Shown: positions 1 to 8,690 of the stretch, one piece after another
Numbering within the stretch: the first letter of the stretch is position 1
Layout of the letters: each line of letters starts with the position of its first letter
Assembly: GCA_003385635.1 (NCBI GenBank)
Contig: QQUY01000001.1
Coordinates: 2,395,001 to 2,459,000, forward strand
Source of the DNA: Acidobacteriota bacterium
Lineage (GTDB): Bacteria > Acidobacteriota > Blastocatellia > Pyrinomonadales > Pyrinomonadaceae
Length of the DNA stretch: 64,000 nt
Direction of reading: 5' to 3'
The notes under the pieces: generated by a model
Told to the model about the DNA's origin: nothing
Seen by the model: only the letters and a program-made list of their open reading frames with translations
The model's database searches: none
Position numbers and translations under genes: made by a program

Positions 1-445
1 TCTTAGCTTGATTCGAATTCGTTTTGCCGACCCGTTCACGAGTGGTTTATAGCTATGAGGCTGCGGCTTTGCCGAATCGATGTGCGGAAAGGCACGGCCT
101 TTCCGGCGTTGATTCCCAAACAGCCAGATCGGGGTCGGAGCCCCCGAACAGTCTCAGGCAGACTCGGACGATAAGCCGGAGGCTTACCGCACAGCTCAAC
201 GGAGGAGCCGCTCCAAGATGTTTATACCGGAATGTGTTTTCGGATGCGCGCCGTGTTTTGAGGTTCTCATCCCTCAGGAGCTAACATCCGTCGCCGCTCC
301 GCGCCGACGACCTCGAACTCACGTTGTTGACGTTTAGCCGAGTATCGTAAGCACCTCAGCCCTCATTACTTGCTTATGCCCGTCGCTGGCGCTCCGGGTT
401 CCGATTTCCTCATCGCTCGGTCCTCAGCACTGTCTTCAGGCGTGA
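1..445. repeat. Left arm of a long inverted repeat flanking the TPR gene
   Basis: No convincing gene lies here. The stretch holds a series of short hairpins: gcggctttgcc at 63-73, a CGGAAAGG/CCTTTCCG palindrome at 85-105, a taagcc/ggctta palindrome at 171-188 and ggaggagccgctcc at 201-214. Read on the minus strand, the same series appears in the same order at 2235-2385. The segments 374-414 and about 291-343 are reverse complements of 1774-1813 and about 1918-1972, the first with a single one-base indel by eye. The whole stretch is therefore the inverted counterpart of about 1745-2420, with the gene at 515-1468 in the loop. From 446 to 514 only a small GC palindrome at 452-463 is visible. Confidence 0.8.
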
Positions 446-514
446 GGATCTCCCGCCGGCGGGCTGCGCGGGGGGCGCTCGCCGCCGGACAGGAGAGGGA
501 TTCGCGATCGGTGC

Positions 515-1468
515 TTAGTCGGAGTCCTTTCTGCCTACCTCGTTTGCGTCGAGAACCCACTTCGACCAGAGGTGCTTTCGAAGTTCACTTGCAAGCAGAT
601 CGTCGAGTTTCTCGAGAGCCATCAGTTGTTCCTGGGCCTCCTTTCGTTCACCACGCTCTATATGCATAAGGCCGAGATTGTAGATAGCGCTTGCGAATGA
701 GGGTTTTAGCCTTACCGCTTCTTTGTAGTACCTGAAGGCCTTCTTCTTCTTCCCCATGTCGTCCACGACAACGCCAAGATTGTTCAGGGTTTCAGCATCC
801 TCCGGATCCAGCTTGTGAGCGCGTTCGAGGCTCTTCAGGGCGGCCGATTTTTTGCCGAGCTTGTAGAGCGTCACTCCCATGCTGCAATGTGCTTCAACCA
901 TGTTCGGCCTTAGCTTTATCGCCTTCCTGAACAGCTCGAGCGCTTTGTCCAGTTCCCCCAACCTGTCGAGCGAGTTTGCGTAGTTGTTGAGGGTGATCGC
1001 ATCGTTCGGATCGATCTCGAGCGCCCGTTCGTAGTACCGCGTGCTGACCTCGTGTCTTTCCGCGAGGCTGTAGACTTCCCCGATCGACGCTATTCCGTCG
1101 ACAAACTCGGGGTTCTCCTCGACAAGTTCTTCAAAAACCTCGATCGCATCCGTGAATTTTGCGAGCCGCACGTAAGACCGGCCCAGGTTGTATCTGCAGG
1201 TGAAACATCCGGGATTGGCTTCGATCGCCCTTTCGAAGTAGCTCTTTGCCTTTTGGTAGTTGCCTTCGTTAAGCCCAGTCTCGACCCCTAGCTTGTTCAA
1301 GGCTCTGAAGTCGGTAGGTTCAGAAGTTTTGGCGTCAGCCTTGCTCTCGATGTCGGTGAAGGAGTTAATCGGAACTTCATCTCCTACCTGTAACGTCCTT
1401 TCCCGAAACTGGGCGCTGGCTGGTACTACGAGAACTATGAGTGCGAGCAATATGAAGGTATTTCTCAT
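515..1468 (-). CDS. Secreted TPR-repeat protein
   Basis: This 317-residue protein begins with a signal peptide (about residues 1-20, ending PASAQ), so it is probably exported to the periplasm. From about residue 65 to 285 it consists of tandem 34-residue tetratricopeptide repeats with the usual spaced Leu/Gly/Tyr/Ala/Pro pattern (for example YNLGRSYVRLAKFTDAIEVF), a protein-protein interaction scaffold. I chose the ATG at 1468, preceded by TTGGAGAAG, over an in-frame TTG four codons upstream. The gene stands alone between two long inverted-repeat arms and may be carried by them. No partner or specific function can be read from the sequence. Confidence 0.85.
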   Translation of the reverse strand: MRNTFILLALIVLVVPASAQFRERTLQVGDEVPINSFTDIESKADAKTSEPTDFRALNKLGVETGLNEGNYQKAKSYFERAIEANPGCFTCRYNLGRSYVRLAKFTDAIEVFEELVEENPEFVDGIASIGEVYSLAERHEVSTRYYERALEIDPNDAITLNNYANSLDRLGELDKALELFRKAIKLRPNMVEAHCSMGVTLYKLGKKSAALKSLERAHKLDPEDAETLNNLGVVVDDMGKKKKAFRYYKEAVRLKPSFASAIYNLGLMHIERGERKEAQEQLMALEKLDDLLASELRKHLWSKWVLDANEVGRKDSD

Positions 1469-1610
1469 TGTCTTCTCCAAGACGCGAACAGCGGCCAGAT
1501 CGCGTCAGACCAATTCAAGCAGCAACGCCGGGGGGATGAGTGAAGGCTTTCATTCCAACGGGTGCCGTTCTTGAAGAATGAATGCGCTGTAGATGTATCA
1601 AGCCTTCTGG

Positions 1611-1691
1611 ACGGATAACACCACTCCTCAGGGCTTTGTTTCACAAATCCCTAACTTTTGATAATTGATTGATTTGATTGATGTTATCCGT
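1611..1691. promoter_or_regulatory. 10-bp inverted repeat in an AT-rich leader
   Basis: ACGGATAACA at 1611-1620 and TGTTATCCGT at 1682-1691 are exact reverse complements around an AT-rich stretch with repeated ttgatt units. They lie 140-220 bp upstream of the minus-strand TPR gene. This could be an operator or the stem of a leader RNA. No clear -35/-10 pair was seen. Confidence 0.35.
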
Positions 1692-1744
1692 ACAGACACA
1701 CGGATTTAATCCGAAGAATCGGACGGGATCGGAGGGCAGGCGTC

Positions 1745-2440
1745 CAGCCTGCATCGAGTGATGAGTAATGAGAGATGAGGAATCGGAACCCGGAGCGCCA
1801 GCGACGGGCATAAAGTAGTGATGAGGACTGAGGAGTGATGACTTAGGACTGAGGAGCGTACGACAATTGAATGTTTAGCCCGCCCGTTCACGGGTAGGTC
1901 CGACCCGTGAACGGGTCGGCTAAACGTCAACACCGCGAGTTCGAGGTCTTCGCCGCGGAGCGGCGAGGGAGGTTAGCCGGGTGGAGCCGAATTCGCAACC
2001 CGGGGTCAAAGGACGAACATTTCCAACAGCCCCGGAGGGGCGGCACCTTCAGAACCCGGAGCGCCAGCGACGGGCAAGAACAAATGATGGGTGATGGGTG
2101 ATGGGTGATGGGTGATGGGTGATGGGTGATGAGGAGAGTACGACAAGGTTTAGCGTGCAGCAATAGCGCGGCATCACTCCCACCGTTTAGAGCAGCGCTC
2201 TGCGCTGCATGCAACGCGAAGCGTTGCTCTAAACGAGCGGCTCCGCCGCCGTGATGTGCGGTAAGCCTCCGGCTTACCGTCCGAGCTTATCAAAGACTGT
2301 TCGGGGGCTTCGCCCTCAGTTAAGTAGTTTGGGAGCCAACATCGGAAAGGCACAGCCTTTCCGCGGATCGGGGCGGCAAAGCCGCAGGCCGAACATCTCG
2401 GTTTGGATTGCCCCCACTCATAAATGGGTGAGCTAAACAC
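1745..2440. repeat. Right arm of the inverted repeat, with nested palindromes and a 7-bp tandem repeat
   Basis: This is about 700 bp without a credible gene. It pairs in inverted orientation with 1-445. Inside are a near-perfect 53-bp palindrome at 1873-1925 (arms GTTTAGCC and CCCGTTCACGGGT), six exact copies of gatgggt at 2086-2127, and a composite palindrome at 2185-2234 whose ends are gtttagagca and tgctctaaac. It closes with the three-hairpin module at 2235-2385: gagcggctccgcc, gtaagcctccggcttacc at 2261-2278, CGGAAAGG/CCTTTCCG at 2343-2363 and gcggcaaagccgc at 2373-2385. The phrase cggagcgccagcgacgggc occurs twice in this arm and once, inverted, in the left arm. Confidence 0.8.
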
Positions 2441-2442
2441 CT

Positions 2443-2499
2443 CCTGTTCACCGCTCACTGCTCACCGCTCACTGATCGATGATCAATGACCATTGACTA
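2443..2499 (-). repeat. Stop-anchored 7-bp array after the GNAT gene
   Basis: Read on the minus strand, the TAG stop of the acetyltransferase gene (2497-2499) opens a series of degenerate heptamers: tcaatgg, tcattga, tcatcga, tcagtga, gcggtga, gcagtga, gcggtga. The series runs away from the gene. TGA recurs every seven bases and so falls in all three frames. Confidence 0.75.
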
Positions 2500-2988
2500 C
2501 GCGTCCGGGAGCAGTTCCCAATACCCGACGTCAATCCAGCGGCCGAGCTTGTAGCCGACTTCCTCAAAATGAGCAACTTTCTTGAACCCAAGTTTCTCGT
2601 GGAACCTGATACTCGCGTCATTTGGAAGAGCGATTCCTGCGATGTAGGCGTGGGTAAGAGTCTCGGCAAGCTCGTCAAACAGGCGATCGTAAAGCCGGGT
2701 CCCGATCCCCTTTTGCTTAGCGTCGTTCCGCACATATATAGAGACTTCGGCGGAATGTTCGTACGCCTGCCGAAGCTTGAACTGCGCGGCGAACGCATAT
2801 CCGACGACTACACCGTCTGCTTCTGCGACAAGGAAAGGATACTCGCTACCCGATCGCTCGATCCTGCTTCCCATCTCGGACTCATCTACCGGCTCTGTCT
2901 CAAATGTATGGTGGGTCTGCGTGACGTAGTAATTGTAGATCTCAGCGACCTGGCCTGCGTCTTCTCTTGTTGCTTGGCGGATATCCAT
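2497..2988 (-). CDS. GNAT N-acetyltransferase, Pat/MnaT-like
   Basis: This 163-residue protein has the full length of the phosphinothricin/methionine-sulfoximine acetyltransferase branch of the GNAT superfamily. Such enzymes transfer acetyl from acetyl-CoA to the amino group of amino-acid-like compounds in the cytosol. The N-terminus (MDIRQATREDAGQVAEIYN) is typical of that branch. The acetyl-CoA pyrophosphate loop reads KQKGIGTRLYDRLFDEL (about residues 92-108), and ALPNDASIRFHEKLGFKKV is the standard alpha4-beta6 segment. The exact substrate cannot be deduced. The gene is flanked on both sides by short-period repeat arrays and its stop codon is the first unit of one of them. Confidence 0.88.
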   Translation of the reverse strand: MDIRQATREDAGQVAEIYNYYVTQTHHTFETEPVDESEMGSRIERSGSEYPFLVAEADGVVVGYAFAAQFKLRQAYEHSAEVSIYVRNDAKQKGIGTRLYDRLFDELAETLTHAYIAGIALPNDASIRFHEKLGFKKVAHFEEVGYKLGRWIDVGYWELLPDA

Positions 2989-2995
2989 TGTTAGA

Positions 2996-3265
2996 AGACC
3001 CTTATAGTAAATCGAGAATCGTAAATCGTAAATAGATGAGCGGTCATTGAGAATTGAAAATGAAGAATTCGATTCGAAGGTTCCGCAAACCTATGCACAC
3101 CGACATGAGTGTCGCTGCCCGGCGCGATCAACGCAGTCAGCTAGAACGCCTTCTAGGACAATAATTCTCAATTCCCCATTCTCAATTCCCCATTCTCAAT
3201 TCCCCATTCTCAATTCCCAATTCTCAATTCACAATTCCCCATTCACGATTCACGAATTACGATTC
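2996..3265. repeat. Spacer built of inverted 7-bp arrays
   Basis: The left part (3005-3065) carries units such as aatcgta, aatcgag and aatagat on the plus strand. The right part (3160-3265) is the opposite-strand equivalent: alternating ctcaatt and ccccatt units followed by cacgatt and cacgaat. Read on the minus strand the right array starts inside the 3' end of the acyl-CoA dehydrogenase gene and includes its TAA stop. The two arrays are inverted relative to each other, with about 95 bp of ordinary sequence between them. The unit type resembles cyanobacterial STRR heptamers. Confidence 0.75.
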
Positions 3266-4453
3266 ACCGCTCTTCGCCTCCATCTTTCCCAAGCTCGACC
3301 AATGAACTTCATCGGGTCCGTCCGCAATACGGAGCATCCGCGCGATCGTCCAGGCGAAGGCAAGAGGAAAGTCCTGCGACACACCGGCTCCGCCAAACAC
3401 CTGAATTGCGCGGTCGATAACTCCCAACGCCATTGATGGCACAACGGCCTTGATCATCGCGATCTCCTTTCTTGCCGCTTTGTTGCCGTCGCGGTCCATC
3501 AGCCACGCCGTCTTCAGCACAATCAGGCGCGCCTGATCGATCTCAGCCCGTGATCGCGCGATCCATTCGCGGACGACGCCCTGTTCCGAGATCTTTCTCC
3601 CAAAAGCGATGCGCTCGTTCGCTCGCTTAGACATCATCTCAAGAGAGCGTTCGGCGAGACCGATCAAACGCATGCAGTGATGAACACGCCCAGGCCCCAG
3701 CCTTCCCTGAGCGATCTCGAAACCTCGCCCTTCGCCGAGGATCAGATTCTTCTCTGGCACCCTAACATCCTCGAACAAGATCTCGGCGTGGCCATTCGGA
3801 GCGTCGTCATAGCCCAAAACCGTCAAATGCCGTTCGACCGAAACACCCTCTGCATCCATCGGGACGAGTATCATCGACTGCTGAAGACGGCTCGGCGCTT
3901 TTGCATCGGTCTTGCCCATGAAAATAGCCAGTTTGCATCTTTCATCAACCGCTCCCGTCGTCCACCATTTGCGGCCGTTAAGAACGTATTCGTCGCTCTC
4001 GGCCTTTATCGAAGCGCGTATGTTCGTGGCATCGGACGATGCGACGTCGGGCTCCGTCATCGCGAAGCAGGAACGGATCTCACCGTTCAAGAGAGGTTTC
4101 AACCAGCGCTCCTTTTGATCTTCAGTGCCGTACATATGCAGCACTTCCATGTTTCCGGAATCGGGAGCCGAACAGTTGAACACTTCAGCTGACCAATAGA
4201 CGCGCCCCATCTCTTCAGCAAGCGGAGCGTAATCCACGTTCGAAAGTCCTGAGATGTCCGGGAGAAAGAGATTCCAGAGGTCCTTCTCTTTAGCTTTGGT
4301 TTTTAGATCCTCTATCAGCTGGAGAGGCTTCCATCGTTCGCCATCGTTTATCTCGGAGTGGTAGCGCTGTTCGTTAGGATAAATATGCTCCGACATGAAA
4401 GCGCGGAGCTCGGCAAGCTTTGTGCGGGATAGTTGTGAGTGCTCAAAGTCCAC
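3257..4453 (-). CDS. Acyl-CoA dehydrogenase, ACAD11-like branch
   Basis: This 398-residue flavoenzyme would oxidise an acyl-CoA thioester to the trans-2-enoyl-CoA, passing electrons to an electron-transfer flavoprotein. The FAD-contact motif [14 protein letters not shown] lies at about residues 129-142, followed by [10 protein letters not shown]. The C-terminal helical domain contains [16 protein letters not shown] and the sequence [15 protein letters not shown]. The mixture of features resembles the ACAD10/11 group, which uses long or branched substrates, but chain length cannot be assigned. The start is GTG. It lies 11 bp downstream of pgi and is probably cotranscribed with it. The last codons (SGES-stop) are part of a 7-bp repeat array. 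Confidence 0.92.
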   Translation of the reverse strand: MDFEHSQLSRTKLAELRAFMSEHIYPNEQRYHSEINDGERWKPLQLIEDLKTKAKEKDLWNLFLPDISGLSNVDYAPLAEEMGRVYWSAEVFNCSAPDSGNMEVLHMYGTEDQKERWLKPLLNGEIRSCFAMTEPDVASSDATNIRASIKAESDEYVLNGRKWWTTGAVDERCKLAIFMGKTDAKAPSRLQQSMILVPMDAEGVSVERHLTVLGYDDAPNGHAEILFEDVRVPEKNLILGEGRGFEIAQGRLGPGRVHHCMRLIGLAERSLEMMSKRANERIAFGRKISEQGVVREWIARSRAEIDQARLIVLKTAWLMDRDGNKAARKEIAMIKAVVPSMALGVIDRAIQVFGGAGVSQDFPLAFAWTIARMLRIADGPDEVHWSSLGKMEAKSGES

Positions 4454-4464
4454 GGATTAAAGGG

Positions 4465-6141
4465 TCATTCGATCATCGATTCTATCTGCTTCAGGCCCTT
4501 CGTAACATCACCTTCAAACTCAACCCTGAGGGCCCTTCGCTCGCGGTCGAGAAGCACCTGAAAATCTCCACGCGCCTGCGCGTCCTTTACGACGCTGAAG
4601 GTGTAGCTCTTTCCGGGAACATCGACCTTGTTTTCGTCAGCTCCCGAGATCTGCAGAAAGACGCCCGTGCCCGGTCCGCCCTTAAATGCCTGCCCTGTCG
4701 AATGGAGAAAACGAGGGCCGAACTGAACGCTGGTTGACACGCCGTAGCGGCTAATGATCTTCTCGCGGATCCTCTCAAGCACCTCCGAGTTCGCGTCGTT
4801 CATTTCAATGTAAGCCAGGATCGCTGCGTAGTCGCCCGGAGCGATCCTCTCGAAGTGCGCATTGATGATTCCGCCAGCCGATCCAGGTTCGCCGATCGCC
4901 ACACGGTTCTCGGAGCTAGAGTGGAATGACATCCCGTCGCCCTCGAAGAAAGCTTTGTCTGCAGGAAGCTCTCCGGTCTCTTCGTAGCTGTCGGTCAGCT
5001 TTCTCGCTTCCACTTTCGCCGACTCGACGTCAGGCTGGTTGAACGGGTTGATGAACATCAAGTGCCCAGCCACCGCGGTCGCAAACTCCCATCTGAAGAA
5101 CTCGGCGCCAATATCCGCTTTGTCGTTGAACTTGATCGTGATCACCGGCTCTCTAGCGGCCTTCAATTCTTCTATATAGGATTCGTGACCCTGGTCCGGA
5201 TTCTCCGAATCACGCAGATATACCGTTACGCGGTCTTTTCGCCCGGTATTGCCCGGCACTTTTCCGCGAAGATCAACCGGAATGATCGCTTTTCCTTCTT
5301 TTCCGGTGCTTTCCGCTATGAGCTGTTCCAACCAGGCTCCCATCGATTCAACGGATTTCGACGCAAGTATCTCGAGTTTGTCCCGGCGCTCAAGCCAGCA
5401 CGTCCCCAGCGCCGCTCCGAGCACCGCACCGGAATTGGTCGCAGGTTCGTCCAGCTCACACTCGTCGGTCATCTCCACGGCGGAATTCAAAAGCGCTTTA
5501 ATATCCAGCCCCATCGCGGAGGCGGGTGCGATCCCGAACACCGACAATGCCGAGAACCGACCTCCTATCTCGGGATCGCCGAAAAGCACTTTTCGAAAGC
5601 CTTCTTCTTCAGCTCGTGCCTGAAGCTTCGAACCGGGGTCAGTGATCGCGACAAAGTTCTCCCCCGCTGTGCCACCTTTTTCTTTAGAGACCAGTTCAAA
5701 AAAGTGGTCCAGGAAAATATTTGGCTCGAGCGTAGTGCCGCTCTTGCTCGCCACGATGAAAAGAGTCGTTGACGGCTCCACCGAGCTCGTGAGGTGTGCC
5801 ACCTGGTCGGGAACGGTTGAGTCGAGCACGTGAAAACGGTCAACGCCGAAAACCTTCGAAAGAACATCGGGACAAAGCGAAGAGCCTCCCATGCCGAGAA
5901 GCACTATGCCGTCAAACTCACCCGCCGTCTCGGAAAATCCTTCATACTTTGAAAGATCTTCGATCTCCCGTTTTGCTATATCGAGCCAGCCAAGCCAACC
6001 GCTTTCCTCTCCGCGCGTCCAGACATCCGGATCTTTGTCCCAGATCCGCTCAATCACACGGTCTTCCCTCATCCGGTCGAGTTCTTCATCAAGCCGCTCC
6101 TGCACTTCGGGAGGCAGTACCATCGAGAATCTCTTTAGCAT
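4465..6141 (-). CDS. pgi: Glucose-6-phosphate isomerase
   Basis: This 558-residue protein would interconvert glucose-6-phosphate and fructose-6-phosphate. The sugar-phosphate-binding SIS core is visible: GIVLLGMGGSSLCPDVLSKV at about residues 78-97, LFIVASKSGTTLEPN at about 127-141 and the C-terminal segment HSTGQAFKGGPGTGVFLQI. The sequence is of the type found as the C-terminal half of transaldolase-Pgi fusions, but no transaldolase domain is present; the start (MLKRFSMVLPPEVQERLDEE) is near the beginning of the Pgi module. A promoter must lie in the 70-bp gap shared with the divergent ada gene. Confidence 0.9.
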   Translation of the reverse strand: MLKRFSMVLPPEVQERLDEELDRMREDRVIERIWDKDPDVWTRGEESGWLGWLDIAKREIEDLSKYEGFSETAGEFDGIVLLGMGGSSLCPDVLSKVFGVDRFHVLDSTVPDQVAHLTSSVEPSTTLFIVASKSGTTLEPNIFLDHFFELVSKEKGGTAGENFVAITDPGSKLQARAEEEGFRKVLFGDPEIGGRFSALSVFGIAPASAMGLDIKALLNSAVEMTDECELDEPATNSGAVLGAALGTCWLERRDKLEILASKSVESMGAWLEQLIAESTGKEGKAIIPVDLRGKVPGNTGRKDRVTVYLRDSENPDQGHESYIEELKAAREPVITIKFNDKADIGAEFFRWEFATAVAGHLMFINPFNQPDVESAKVEARKLTDSYEETGELPADKAFFEGDGMSFHSSSENRVAIGEPGSAGGIINAHFERIAPGDYAAILAYIEMNDANSEVLERIREKIISRYGVSTSVQFGPRFLHSTGQAFKGGPGTGVFLQISGADENKVDVPGKSYTFSVVKDAQARGDFQVLLDRERRALRVEFEGDVTKGLKQIESMIE

Positions 6142-6211
6142 AGAAATAATCTAACAGAGAATTTTCGAATCTCGGAGTTCAACCGCAAGAATCGGATAGA
6201 ATTCGTGTGAA

Positions 6212-7270
6212 ATGACCGATAGGATAAGCGCCATGGAACGAGATATCTATTGGAAAGCAGTTTCTGAAAGGGATGAGCGGTTCAACGGCGCGTTTTATTA
6301 CGGAGTCAATTCGACGCGGATCTACTGCAAGCCTTCATGCGGCGCGAAAACGCCGAACCGCGAGAACGTGCGTTATTTTGGCGACTGTGTTTCGGCAGAA
6401 GGAGCTGGCTTCAGGGCGTGCAAGAGGTGCAGGCCCGAGAGCATCAAGCCCGACCCCTCAACAGAAGCCGTCATTCGTTCCTGCCGGATACTCGAGGCTT
6501 CATCTGACATCTCGCTGGGGGATCTCGGCGAAAGGGTAGGACTGAGTCCGGCTCATCTGCAGAAACTGTTCAAGGAAATAGTTGGCGTATCGCCCCGCAA
6601 GTATGGCGAGTCAGTGCGTATGAATCATTTTAGGGAAGGTATCAGAACAGGAAGCGAGGTAACGGAAGCTATGTATGACGCGGGTTACGGATCAAGCAGC
6701 AGGCTTTATGAAAATGTGTCGGACAAACTTGGAATGACGCCGGCAACCTACAAGAAAGGCGGAGAGGGGATGGAGATCGAATACACTGTGGCCGATTGCG
6801 AACTCGGAAAGATCCTGGTCGCGCGATCAAAGAAGGGGATATGCGCGGTTAATTTTGGCGACACCGGAGAAGACCTGGACAAGGGCCTCATGAAAGAATT
6901 TCCAAAGGCTGAGATATCCAAGAACGACGGTGCGCTGAAACAATATCTGGAGGCAATTCTCGAGAATCTGAAAGGCAACCGAAAGAGGCTCGTACTTCCA
7001 CTCGACCTTCAGGCGACCTCGTTTCAGCTCAGGGTCTGGGAAGCATTGCGCGAGATACCGTACGGCGAGACAGTTTCATATGCGGAAATCGCGAAGAAAC
7101 TCGGGAATCCGAATGCCGTCCGAGCGGTCGCGGGAGCCTGTGCTGCGAATCGCGTGGCTCTGGTTATCCCGTGCCATCGTGTTGTGAAGAGCAACGGAGA
7201 CCTGAGCGGGTACAAATGGGGCAAGGAACGAAAGAAGCGTTTGCTTGAGAACGAAAAGGCGGAACGCTAG
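6212..7270 (+). CDS. ada: Ada: methylphosphotriester sensor and O6-alkylguanine-DNA alkyltransferase
   Basis: This 352-residue protein has the complete E. coli Ada architecture. The N-terminal Ada zinc domain has cysteines at 39, 43, 70 and 73 (E. coli 38/42/69/72); one accepts methyl groups from phosphotriesters and turns the protein into an activator. An AraC-type helix-turn-helix region follows (LGERVGLSPAHLQKLFKEIVG). The C-terminal suicide methyltransferase has IPCHRVV with the acceptor cysteine at residue 321, the same number as in E. coli. It would repair methylated DNA and activate its own regulon. It is divergent from pgi. No alkB or alkA lies nearby. Confidence 0.95.
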   Translation: MTDRISAMERDIYWKAVSERDERFNGAFYYGVNSTRIYCKPSCGAKTPNRENVRYFGDCVSAEGAGFRACKRCRPESIKPDPSTEAVIRSCRILEASSDISLGDLGERVGLSPAHLQKLFKEIVGVSPRKYGESVRMNHFREGIRTGSEVTEAMYDAGYGSSSRLYENVSDKLGMTPATYKKGGEGMEIEYTVADCELGKILVARSKKGICAVNFGDTGEDLDKGLMKEFPKAEISKNDGALKQYLEAILENLKGNRKRLVLPLDLQATSFQLRVWEALREIPYGETVSYAEIAKKLGNPNAVRAVAGACAANRVALVIPCHRVVKSNGDLSGYKWGKERKKRLLENEKAER

Positions 7271-7318
7271 ACTGTCCGGCTTTTCCAGCAGATTGTTTTA
7301 GGGTTATCATCCGCAATT

Positions 7319-8233
7319 ATGAAGAGATTCTTGTTTGCCGCCGCATCGATCGTTGTCCTGAGTTCACTAGCGTACACTCAGAATGGTTCCTGCTGGGAGG
7401 ATGCACAGATCCCCGAACCCGGCATCTCGGAAGCGGCGCGAACCGAGTACGAGAAGAACCTGGCCCTGGCTCAAGCGAACTTTGAGAAGGATCCTGAAAA
7501 TGTCGAGAATGCGATCTGGCTCGGCCGCAGGACCGCTTACTTGAGTCAGTACAAGGAAGCGATAGCGATCTACACGCAGGCGATCGAGAAGCATCCGGAT
7601 GACGCAAGACTTCGTAGGCACAGGGGACATCGCTATATCTCGATCCGCTGTCTGAACGACGCGATCTACGACCTCAAGAAGGCCGCCGAAATGGTCAAAG
7701 GCAAGCCCGATGAGGTCGAACCCGACGGCCTACCGAACGCGCGGAACATTCCCACATCGACGCTTCAGTCGAACATCTTCTATCACCTCGGGCTCGCCTA
7801 TTATTTGAAAGGCGACTACGAGAACGCACTGAAGGCGTACGAAGAATGCCTGAAGGTCTCAAAGAACCCGGACATGTTCGTCGCGACGCAGAACTGGCAC
7901 TACCTGACGCTGATGCGCCTCTGGAAAAAGAAAGAGGCGGAGAAGGTGCTCGCGTCCGTGAAGGACGGGCTAGACGTCATCGAGAACGACAGCTACTGCA
8001 AGTTGCTTAAGCTTTACGCCGGAAAGATCAAACCCGAGACGCTTCTTACCGAGATCAGGGAAGGAGAAGACGGGCTTCAGAATGCCACGATGGGTTACGG
8101 CATCGGAACCTATTTCCTTATCAATGGAGATAAGGATAAAGCCGAGGCGATCTACCAGAAGATCGTCGAGACAAACCAGTGGGCGAGTTTCGGATACATC
8201 GCGGCCGAGTCGGAGTTGAAACGGGTTGGCTGA
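7319..8233 (+). CDS. Secreted TPR protein
   Basis: This 304-residue protein has a signal peptide of about 20 residues (MKRFLFAAASIVVLSSLAYT) and TPR units across the rest: ARTEYEKNLALAQANFEKDP, AIWLGRRTAYLSQYKEAIAIY, FYHLGLAYYLKGDYENALKAY and later copies. There is no lipobox or membrane anchor. The function is unknown; it is probably a periplasmic adaptor. Its TGA stop is the first unit of a 9-bp repeat array running downstream, so the gene is converging on rarA across a large hairpin-forming spacer. Confidence 0.85.
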   Translation: MKRFLFAAASIVVLSSLAYTQNGSCWEDAQIPEPGISEAARTEYEKNLALAQANFEKDPENVENAIWLGRRTAYLSQYKEAIAIYTQAIEKHPDDARLRRHRGHRYISIRCLNDAIYDLKKAAEMVKGKPDEVEPDGLPNARNIPTSTLQSNIFYHLGLAYYLKGDYENALKAYEECLKVSKNPDMFVATQNWHYLTLMRLWKKKEAEKVLASVKDGLDVIENDSYCKLLKLYAGKIKPETLLTEIREGEDGLQNATMGYGIGTYFLINGDKDKAEAIYQKIVETNQWASFGYIAAESELKRVG

Positions 8234-8690
8234 GTTTGGTGAGTTGACCGAGTTTGGCGAGTTGGCTGAGTTTGGTGAGTGAACCGACTTTGGTGATTTG
8301 ACTGATTCGGATCTGATCTTCTCTTTACCGCGGAGCGGTATCGGATGTTAGCCCCGGGTGGAGCCGAAGGCGTAACCCGGGGTAAGAGTGCAAATCACTG
8401 CGGTAGCCCCGGAGGGGCGCAACAAACGGAGCGAACGCGTTGGTCCACGTGCTACTTTATATTGAATTCGATTCTACGCCAGTTGTCCTCTGGGTCAGGC
8501 TGCGCCGCCCCTCCGGGGCTGGAAAACAAACTCGCTGATATACCCCGGGCTGCGCCTTCGGCTGGCCCGGGGCTAGCATCCGATACCGCTCCGCAGTGAA
8601 GACGATCCGAACCGACGTCTTGAAAACTGCAAACACGATCAGCTCCTCAAACTCAGCCAACTCTCCAAACTCATCCAACTCACTTCAGAT
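8222..8690. repeat. Nested inverted repeat between two convergent genes
   Basis: The left arm starts at the TPR gene's stop with degenerate 9-bp units (TGAgtttgg, TGAgttgac, and variants to 8312). It continues with an element at 8327-8384 (accgcggagcgg, agccccggg, agccgaaggcg, cccggggta) and with agccccggaggggcgca at 8405-8421. The right arm carries the same three layers as reverse complements: 8501-8520, 8541-8596 and a 9-bp array at 8643-8690 that reaches the stop of rarA. The unpaired centre is about 80 bp. No gene is present. In RNA or cruciform DNA this would fold into one hairpin with arms of about 200 bp. Confidence 0.85.

Noticed and set aside
24-284. 86-residue reading frame in the left repeat arm
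   Set aside because: It runs through a series of palindromes that is repeated elsewhere, has no ribosome-binding site and its translation (Arg/Ser-rich) resembles no protein.
2083-2134. gatgggt tandem repeat as a CRISPR array
   Set aside because: The repeats are 7 bp, directly adjacent and have no unique spacers; no cas gene is present in the window.
5062-5772. 236-residue frame opposite pgi
   Set aside because: Antisense shadow of a well conserved gene, with His/Arg-rich sequence and no motif.
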